From NCBI GenBank assembly GCA_013368325.1, contig JAACJK010000114.1, positions 310,001 through 374,000 on the forward strand: a DNA stretch of 64,000 bases. The letters are read 5' to 3'. Position numbers and translations under genes: made by a program. This document shows, piece after piece, positions 56,611-64,000 of the stretch. Each line of letters begins with the position of its first letter. Position 1 is the stretch's first letter. The stretch comes from Ephemerocybe angulata. Lineage: Eukaryota > Basidiomycota > Agaricomycetes > Agaricales > Psathyrellaceae. The notes beneath the pieces are model-generated. The model made no database searches, was not told where the DNA came from, and worked only from the letters and a program-made list of their open reading frames with translations.

Positions 56611-57030
56611 TCAGGATGAACTGGAGTCCAACTCATCAGACTCCATCGAATCCGATTCGTAGGCTGATGAAGTGGAAGCGGAGGAGGGCGAGGGCGAAGG
56701 CGAAGCTGGTCTGCGTCCGACAGCAGGTAAATTCGAACCAGATGCGACGGGCAAATTCTCCTCAACCTGGGCCCCAAGGTCTCCCACCTTGGGTGCCCTA
56801 ATTACGCGAGCCTCGGGCACGAACTTATGTATCCTCTTTCGGTGCCTGTAAATCAAAACAAAGCGCGGGACGGCACCGCTTTTGGACCACCAAAGCCCGC
56901 TTCCCCAGATGACCTTGGGCTTTGCTCGAGACGACAGGAATAACTTCAAATTGCCCGCGCTTTGTGCTCTTGTCGCGTTGTAATATACGGCCATTGCTTT
57001 GCCTTCGCTCCGCCAAAGCGAGCATGCCAA
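56611..57030 (-). CDS. Hypothetical protein, 3' end at the LINE junction
   Basis: A frame on the complement starting MACSLWRSEGKAMAVYYNATR, with a Trp/Lys-containing globular part (VIWGSGLWWSKSGAVPRFVLIYRHRKR) and an acidic/Ser-rich tail (SAYESDSMESDELDSSSS) that stops at the boundary with the truncated LINE. The natural C-terminus is probably lost or displaced by the insertion. There may also be upstream exons. I recognise no family, and the call rests mainly on plausible composition. Confidence 0.35.
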   Translation of the reverse strand: MACSLWRSEGKAMAVYYNATRAQSAGNLKLFLSSRAKPKVIWGSGLWWSKSGAVPRFVLIYRHRKRIHKFVPEARVIRAPKVGDLGAQVEENLPVASGSNLPAVGRRPASPSPSPSSASTSSAYESDSMESDELDSSSS

Positions 57031-58125
57031 GCGAGCCTCCTAAATCTCGGATACCCCAAGCGCTGGAACGAAGAGCGCGGTCACATTCGTCCTGATAGAT
57101 AGCCTTCCAGCAAGTTATGCGCAAAGTCGTTCAGGAGAAGGAGGCGATCGTGAAGGCGATAGATAGGGCTTGGGATCCAAGCATTACCAGGATGTCTTGG
57201 ATATTTTCGAGATGGTTCTCTATTCAGATATTAGTAAATTAGTACGGCCTCGGGCCTGCGTTGTAGTCTGTAGATATTGGTTCCCATAATCGAGTTTATT
57301 CAGCCGGAGCGCAGACATCCCCAAGTGGATGGTGGTGCGCAGCGTACACGGTACTACCAGAGACTAATCGAGTGTGCTGGGCGGCGGGGTACAAGAACAA
57401 AGGGACGAAGCCAGGTACACCGCGCAGAATGCGAGCCCATTCATAACTGAATACTCCTGATATCTTCCAGGCTACCTCGCGCGTGCCCGCCAAGCCGAGA
57501 TCCAAGCCCCATCTAAACAGACGTGACTATGCGTGTCTCAGGAAAATGTTCTCGAACCGGCAGATGCAGCTTGAGACCCCAAGATAGACCCCCAGTATCC
57601 GGCCAGCACGGTTGAGGCCGATCGATACAAGCCATAGGAAAGATCGGCTGGTGTTAAAACCATCCAGTCGAGCACAGGAAGTACGAGAGCCTAGACATAG
57701 GTCATCCGAGGTAGACATATAGAAAGGGGTCTGACGACTGGACTGGAGAGCGGGTGACCATTAAACCGCCGTGTAAACATTCATGAGACGGATAACAAAA
57801 GAGTAAGGAAGAGCGGAAACCCAGAATGAATACACAGTGTTATAAGAAACGCGCGCGAAGGGACGAGCCGGAATCGATGGAGAAGCCCCCTAGCGTAAAG
57901 TGCAGAAGAACGAGTCCACTACGGTAGAACAGATAGCATGAATAGCCAACAAAACACGAGCAGGCGAGCGAATACTGATAAAGTGAGTGAGACCCAGAGC
58001 CAAGCGTAAGCGAGAGAGGATATCCAGACTCCAGACTGAACGCGGTATGACCAGATAACCCAGTCCATTGTGTAGCAGAGAGACAGTCCAAGCATATGTG
58101 CGTAGGTCCAAAACTCCAGGGAGCG
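57031..58125. other. Stretch without a supportable gene
   Basis: Only short frames. No motif, RNA gene or repeat end seen before the hAT target duplication at 58126. Confidence 0.4.
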
Positions 58126-58133
58126 GCTGGAGA

Positions 58134-61100
58134 CAGTGTTGTGCGGGTCGCTGACCGACCGTCGACTCCCCGACCGTCGCTGACTATCGGTCAGTGACCA
58201 GTCGGCGACCAGTTTTCTATGGGATAAGCAGCTGATGTTTCCCAGGATATACCTCAGCCAATCAGGACACAGGATCAACGAAGAAAGGGGCATCAATAGT
58301 AATATAGATATGGCCTAGGTAGTCTGTTGTAACATCGCAATGAAAGTAGCTTCGTTTGCGGGTTCCAAATCGAAGTCATCGTCTTCACCTTGTGCATCGA
58401 GCTCCAATAGCTCATACAGTGCAAGCTCCTCTTGATATGTCTTCAATCCAGCCCTCTTGTACTTCTCGTGCCACCCTGCCTTCTTGAAGTTGAAAAGTAT
58501 TGCAAGTGTAATCGGTCCCTCCGGGTCGAGAATGACATCGGGTTCGGGCGTGGCGGTAGAGCCCGATGAGGCTGCTGGTGCAGCCGGTCTGTCTGTATTG
58601 CTGAACAGCCTCATGGACGTCAAGTCCGGGCTCGATGCCGGCGACGGAACTGGGCTTAGGGTCACCTGAGTGGGAGCCACCACGGGCACGTCGTCGTCTT
58701 CGGTTTGGGCCGCAATCAAAGCGGCCAACGTATTTCGACTCAGAAGGGCATCGCTCGGGGGATAGTCAGAGGCATTACCGGTGGGCTCTGTGGGAATTGG
58801 GGCTGTTTGAACGCGAGGTGATTCGGGAGGGAAGGCACTGCCGGTCGCAGCTAAACACGGTTGTCAGGGCTTGATACAGACTGGGAAGTTTATTGGAGAA
58901 CTTAACGCACATCGAAGAGGCTTATCTGCAACGAAATGACGTTTAAGTCGAGTTTGTGTATCCTTGTCATTGCGATGACCGTCGTTAACTCGCATCTTGA
59001 GCTCGGTGATGTTCTGCATGTTTACGACGCCAAGGCGATTTCGAAGCTTGGTCAATATATTTCCGAAGGCACTGAAGAGTCGCTCGCACGATGCCGAGTT
59101 CGTTCCAGCTGAAAACAGATGACGGGCAAGCCTTATCAGAGGTGTATCAGGTGCGCCAGCGGCTGATATAGCTTGGTAGATATTCATGGGGTCAGGTTCT
59201 CGTCCCTATGTCAGAAACCCCGGGGGATCAATGGATTAGCTTCGCTAGACTTATGATAGATTGCTTGAGACCTACGTTTATGCGAGCATCAGTCTCTTCT
59301 ATTGTAATCTCTGAGTCAATGAAGCGATAGCGCCCCGATCTCCGAAGATAGTCCCGCACCTCCTGATCGAAGGCAGGTGGACATGATTCGCCAAAAAAGC
59401 GAACCCAGAGTGCCCTGAGCCGACTTCCAACACCTGCATTCGAGAAAATCCCATCAAAGAGATCACTCCATTTGTGAAGGGGATTGAGAATGAGAGCACC
59501 AATAAATATATCTTGATCAGCCTTTGCCCATCGCTTCTCAAGGCTAGCGAGAATGCGATTGCAAGCGCCATCGTCATGGTCGAATTCGGGATTGGTGATC
59601 GGGTTCTTAAGAGCCGTGAACTGCATTGCAAGAAATCCGAATGTGAGCAAAACAGTGTCGAGACGGCATGCGACCGACTGAAGGGTATTTGTTGCGATAG
59701 CAAGGGGCGTAGGTGTCGAACGATCCTATAAATGGCAATAACTCAGTACATCCATTTCTCCGGGATGATAGCCCACTGTACGCACCTTGTGAGACTATAC
59801 CAGAAGATGGGATCGCGGATCACCGCAACCATGCCTCGAGCTTTTGCTTTTGCACTGCTATCACCAATGATAACCTTCTTGTTCTCGGGTGAACGCATGT
59901 CATCCTCCATCATTACCATCTCTAGTATCTGACGAAGCTCAAGGAGGCGCTCAAATGCGATAAAGTGAGATGTCCACCGAGTGAGGACCGCCCGAAGCAC
60001 GGCTTTGGTGACCTTGTTGTGGGCAAGGTTACAGGCGTCGATGAGAGCCAGAAGCAGTGTCTTGCTTCTGAGCCATGTAATGAGCTCGCAGGCTGTTGTT
60101 GTAGTGTCCATCAGGTCGTCGCTCCCCTTGAAGTAGTCTCCCACAACAAGGTTGGCCTAAGAGGATAGCGCAGATTTAGTTGATGGCGTCGTGCACGGTG
60201 CAAACATGGACCCACAACTACGCACCTGATGAGCGTAGCAGTCGAGACACATAACCTCAGGGTGTTTCTCTCGGTAGAGACGACGTGCCTTGGCAGTCTC
60301 CCCGGAGGCATCGGTAACGATGCAGACAACCTTGACCTTCATCTCCCTCTCGGCCTTCTCCACCGCTTCTTCGAGGAGCTCGAGGAAATGCTCGGCTGTC
60401 TTCCTGTCCACTGATGCGTTCACAACATCGACGGTAAATGCCTGAGGTCACATAAGCAATGGTTTGAAATTAGTAGAGATGAGTTTTAACTTACCTTTCC
60501 TTCGCTGGTAACCATAAATGCAATGACATGCTGATGATTAAGCCCAGTCCATCCATCGGCCTGCATTGTAACTGATAACCCGTTGAGCTCTTGATTTATC
60601 TCCTTTCGCAAACGCTTCACAAGGTTGGGAATGACCCGAGTGGTAAGGACCTTTCGCGAGACACGCTTCGCAGCAGGAACCCAGCGATCCCAAATCTTGA
60701 TGACCTCGACATCGTCAACCCAAGACAGAGGCAGATTTGCGGACACAGTTGCGCGCGCAATCTGCTCCTCAAACTCCTGCTGCTCCGCTTTAGACCAAGC
60801 AAGCGAAGCACTTGGGAGCCCACTTAGCTGAAGGCCGCTTAGGGATGTTGTACGCGACGGTCCACGCGACGTAGATGGAGGCCGAGAATGGTGGGCTGAG
60901 CGCGGGCGTACAGAGGTTGCACGGGAGCCAAGATTAGATGCGGAGTCGCCAGGATAGATGGAACGACCGGAAATAGATGGCGATGAAGTATATGATGCAG
61001 ATAGTGGATGTTGCGAGGTGGATGGAGTCGATGGTTCGCCAAATATGGGGAGTGTAGGTTCGTCGTCGTCGTATGGGCTCGGATCGCACTGCATGGGCAC

Positions 61101-61991
61101 GGCACTGGAGCCCTGACTCGGAGGCTTCTTGTCGTTTAGGGCCGCTGACCGTACACCCCGGGTAACATGATCACACACAGTGAGATGGTGGACCAGTGTA
61201 TCCCTCACCCCACGTCTCCAGCCAAGTGGCTGGATAGTCTTGTACTTGTTACCAATGACTGCAAGGCTCCATACTGAGAGGTATATTGAGTAAATGACAT
61301 TTTCCGACTCAATTTGATGTAAACTTACAATGGCTATGAATATCATCGATACTCCTGGCCTCGGTCATTGTACCGTTGGCAATAGCTTCTCGGTCCTCCT
61401 TTTGTGCCGCCTCGACATGAGTATCAAGACAGGCAGTGCAGTATACCTTGTTCTTCGAGCCTTGACCCTCCCCAGTCTGAGAAGTGGCTTTCTTGGCTTT
61501 GTTGCCGCTGTGCTTATGTGGATGGGGTGTAAAATGCGACTGGTACCATGATTCGGACATGATGAATAGTTGAGACTATTGTCGAGGAAAGATCTGGGAA
61601 AGGTCGCAAATTATATCATGCAAGGGTAGTGGTATATTATCGATTCATCCTCGGAGATTCTCAATACAATGATAATCAATGGAAGCAGAACTTACCAGCC
61701 TCAAAGGTTCTGTTTTCCCGAGTTCAGCCCTGCAAACGGTCTAAAGCATTTGATTATCTAGCCCTACTACGTACAGCTCTGACTCTCCCTATCTATATAC
61801 ATACTTATTTTACCCCGTACACTCTGTACACTCTACTAGCACATATTGTCCGGGGCGAGTCTCAACATTGATCCCTGCCATCAAAAAGGGTGCGAAATGA
61901 CTGGTCGGTGATGGGTCGTCGACTGGTCAGCGACCGACCATCGTGACCGGTTGGTGAGCCATCATTCTGGTCGCCAACCCGCACAACACTG
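58134..61991 (-). mobile_element. hAT DNA transposon 2 (3,858 bp)
   Basis: Ends CAGTGTTGTGCGGGT and its reverse complement. The 8-bp target duplication GCTGGAGA lies at 58126-58133 and 61992-61999. Subterminal regions carry repeated GACCGAC/GGTCGC words (about 58145-58215 and 61895-61975). It carries one multi-exon transposase gene on the complement. Its ends and protein differ from hAT element 1. Confidence 0.95.
58315..61560 (-). CDS. hAT-family transposase
   Basis: Read on the complement from MSESWYQSHFTPHPHKHSG (61560) to a stop at 58315, in about eight exons. An N-terminal Cys/His region (VYCTACLDTHVEAA, later LVHHLTVCDHV) is a likely BED-like DNA-binding unit. A Ser/Pro-rich linker follows, then the RNase H-like core: GLSVTMQADGWTGLNHQHVI with the first Asp, KVVCIVTDASGETAKARRL with the second, MCLDCYAHQ, AVLTRWTSHFIAFERLLELR, and the C-terminal hATC block (LFSAGTNSASCERLFSAFGN with its Glu, LTKLRNRLGVVNM). 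A Pro/Ser-rich and acidic extension follows, ending EATFIAMLQQTT. Conserved blocks are free of stops, so it may be functional, though not every joint was checked. Confidence 0.85.
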
Positions 61992-61999
61992 GCTGGAGA

Positions 62000-62340
62000 G
62001 ACCATCTGGGATCCCTGGACAAGGCGAAGAGGAAACCGAAGAGGGATTATCACATGGTACGCCGAATAACCGACGAAGCAAGAGTAGGCGGAGGGCGCAG
62101 AGAGCGGAGCATAGGAACCTGGAGGTCGATTAAGACCTGGTGGGGAAGAGCCAAGATGATACAGATTCCGAGAGACAGCGGCGCTTCCTCCTTGCGTGTT
62201 CTCCAAGGTTTCAATCGAATCTCAGTTCATGGTCGTCCGTCACATAGGCCAGAAGTCTGAGGTCTATACTCAGCAAACAAACATAGTAAGCGAAAGGAAT
62301 GACGACCCACCGCGATGCAGTCATCCCAAAGGTGCTAGCT
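62000..62340. other. Short stretch without a supportable gene
   Basis: Sequence between the hAT target duplication and the 3' end of the next gene. Nothing recognised. Confidence 0.4.
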
Positions 62341-63027
62341 CTATAGCCACAGCAAAGGCGCGTTCCACACAACAACACTAAGCGCCCTCTCCACCTCCTT
62401 CCTCTCATACCACACCAACCCAGCCCTCTCCCACCCCTCCTCGCTCAACTCCATCATCGCAACCACATCATCAAAGCAAAACCCAATCAGCCTCAGCTTC
62501 TCCAAAATCGCGGGTCGAAGCTTCAAGCTCGCTAGAAAGTCAGAGTTGACGACCGCGAGACCCGTTCGCGAAGGTGTGTACCGGGCTCGGAGTCCGAGAA
62601 ACGACCGGCCGAAGCGATGATGTGCAGGACTTTGTGTCGGTAGATGAGCGTTTTGTACTCGGCCTCGGAGCAGCCGAGGAGGGTCCACGTATCGGGATTG
62701 GTCTGGAGGGTGAAGGAGGGTTGGAATTCGATCTTCTCTAGCTTTGCGGCGAGGGCTGGGGCGATGTTGAACTCGTTCACGAATGTCGCCAGGGTGTAGT
62801 CGTCAGGGATACAGAGCGGATGTACGCCATCTCCAGCGTGGGTGGAAGGAGAACCAGGCAGGGCAGTCTCGACTGAAGGAGTGGACAGGCCAAAGGCGAC
62901 GGAGAACATGAGGGTAGGGTGCACAGCGAGCGGCTTTGGGGGTACCATCGGTTCCATGGCCCGCTTTAGGTCTTCGGGCGTCATGGCGGCGAGCACCGCT
63001 TCCCTGAAACTGTCTACGCGAGGTCGC

Positions 63028-63680
63028 AGGACCCCGGAATATACCCCTCGATGATAGATCCTCCAGAGGGGGTCCTGTCCGGATAAATTTGGGCCAAAAC
63101 AGACCCCAAATGTCCGGATAAAAATCCAGGTCTCCCGGGCTCCTGGCGTCCGTGTCCGGACGCCAGATCCAGCCCAAATATTCCAATTTTTTCGTGATTT
63201 TCTGGATTTTTCTCGTTCCTTGGCGCTAATGTCGAATTTCGCGTTGATTGAGCGCGCTTGCACCACAGGAAGTCCTGGTGGCGGCTAAAATCAATGTAAC
63301 AAGCCCCTCACATCGCCAAACTTGAACACCCAGGGAACCAAGCACTACAAAAAGGAAGTTTTCTGAGGGTATCGAGTATTCTCTCGCCACAAAATGTCAG
63401 TAAAAAGGCTTTCGAAAAGGTTGGCATCCACAGGGTTCGAACTTGGACAGATTTCGGTCTGGGGCCATCACCTGTGTGCAGGGCAAAATCCACTGGGCCA
63501 TTTGTCCGGATTGTCGATCTACCTCCAAGTGCCCCAGGACCCAAATGTCCGGACTACCGATCTGAGTAGGTTCAGCTTTTGACCCCAAATGTCCGGATAA
63601 AAATCTGGCTCCAGCCGCCTTCGGCGGCGGTTTTGTCCGGATTGTGCATCTATCATACATAGGGTATATTCCGGGGTCCT
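63028..63680. mobile_element. MITE of a second family (653 bp)
   Basis: Ends AGGACCCCGGAATATACCC and its reverse complement. The 8-bp target duplication GAGGTCGC lies at 63020-63027 and 63681-63688, consistent with hAT mobilisation. The interior has repeated TGTCCGGAT words and a tRNA-like segment. Confidence 0.93.
63421..63500 (-). ncRNA. tRNA-like / SINE-like RNA polymerase III promoter inside the MITE
   Basis: On the complement, an A-box-like TGGCCCAGTGG (63490-63500) is followed by a B-box-like AGTTCGAACCC (63431-63441). The 48 bases between boxes is longer than in a simple tRNA but possible for a type II tRNA or one with an intron. No full cloverleaf could be confirmed by eye. It may be a tRNA-derived SINE that inserted in the MITE. 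Confidence 0.4.
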
Positions 63681-64000
63681 GAGGTCGCCCAGCCTTCTTC
63701 GCCGGGGCGATTTTGGTGACCTTGCCACTGAGGCTAGTGGGATTCTTGAGTTCTACTCGACTTGAAGAAGTTTCGTTCAAGATGGAAGAAGACGGTGCGG
63801 CGAGATTGGGTGCGGGAGGTTGGGGTTGACTGCGCGGAGCCGCCGACGAGGAGGATGCATCGAGGAAGGCTGCGACGGTCAAGGGAAGGGCCTTGGTCGC
63901 CGGGCATGACAGTGTTCGGCACTGCTGCACTCGTCTTCGTGGTCGCAGAGCGCGTCGACGACGAGGTGGTTTGGGCTCGACGACTTGGATGCATGATGGT

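Larger units (their letters stand above)
53877..56615 (-). mobile_element. 5'-truncated non-LTR retrotransposon (LINE) with poly(A) tail
   Basis: On the complement, RT and RNase H coding sequence ends in a stop at 53915-53917 and is followed within four bases by a 35-base A-rich tract (17 A, G, 17 A). The 5' end lies near 56615, inside the RT domain, which is typical of aborted target-primed reverse transcription. A MITE is nested at 54753-55216. Confidence 0.9.
62341..64000 (-). pseudogene. Hypothetical host gene split by a MITE, 5' end beyond window
   Basis: On the complement the frame enters from the right edge (..TVAAFLDASSSSAAPRS..KVTKIAPAKKAGRP), is cut by a 653-bp element, and resumes in frame at about 63027 (VDSFREAVLAAMTPEDLKRA, VHPTLMFSVAFG, YTLATFVNEFNIAPALAAKL, DTWTLLGCSEAEYKTLIYRH). 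A 50-base intron (62532-62581, GTACAC..CTAG) joins to SLKLRPAILEKLRLIGFCFD and the stop at 62341. Apart from the insertion no lesion was found. The two C-terminal helical repeats (FVNEFNIAPALAAKLEKI and LKLRPAILEKLRLIGF) look related and recall small helical binding modules. I recognise no family. The function is unknown. Confidence 0.65.

Noticed and set aside
53426..57030. The two flanking hypothetical frames of the LINE as halves of one gene
   Set aside because: No target duplication could be matched between 53876 and 56615 and the frames cannot be joined convincingly, so they are listed separately.
62520..62590. Apparent frameshift near the 3' end of the last gene
   Set aside because: A 50-base intron with GTACAC..CTAG ends at 62532-62581 joins both frames in phase, so no lesion is needed.

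Overview
The window is nuclear DNA of a filamentous basidiomycete, most likely an Agaricomycete. The evidence is short 45-70 base introns with GT..AG ends, a KDZ-type transposase gene with CxC5/CxC6-like cysteine clusters, a Plavaka transposase, an RTC4-like protein, a TET/JBP-like dioxygenase and ricin-B-like lectins. No species can be named from the sequence. This is a repeat-rich accessory region: most recognisable sequence is mobile elements, often nested, and many of the remaining genes are broken by insertions whose target-site duplications can be read directly.

1-21.4 kb: a divergently transcribed pair is present twice as a large inverted repeat. One member is an unknown ~900 aa protein (gene A) and the other a TET/JBP-like 2-oxoglutarate/Fe(II) dioxygenase (gene B). 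The left arm has complete gene A and the start of gene B, cut by the window edge. The right arm has the start of gene A and a nearly complete gene B of about 1,280 codons with one single-base frame break. Between the arms lie two small unknown genes and a 5.4-kb unit bounded by GGTCC-rich inverted ends. That unit carries an RTC4-like gene convergent with a KDZ-type transposase gene.

21.7-42 kb: degenerate, intron-retaining Hsp70 pseudogene copies, all on the + strand, are separated by insertions. The insertions are a Plavaka transposase gene, itself split by a young Ty1/copia element (276-bp LTRs with no difference seen by eye, AATAC target duplication, intact 1,567-codon polyprotein), a 3.9-kb hAT element with perfect 15-bp ends and an 8-bp target duplication, and a further 1-kb unidentified insertion. 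A coiled-coil gene at 23.7-24.7 kb is split by a hAT-type MITE.

42-53.9 kb: quieter and more host-like. It holds a two-helix membrane protein, two adjacent ricin-B-like lectin genes, a small secreted protein and long stretches with no confident gene.

53.4-64 kb: a dead non-LTR retrotransposon (5' truncated, frameshifted, with a second copy of the MITE in its RNase H motif), a second hAT element with 8-bp target duplication, and a host gene split by a third, unrelated MITE that contains a tRNA-like A-box/B-box pair.

Inference: the locus acts as an insertion trap. The order of events can be partly reconstructed from nesting: Hsp70 duplication, then Plavaka or hAT, then copia; LINE, then MITE. 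The most biologically interesting part is 0-21 kb, where a candidate DNA-base-modifying dioxygenase is physically linked to KDZ-type transposon genes and to an undescribed divergent partner.
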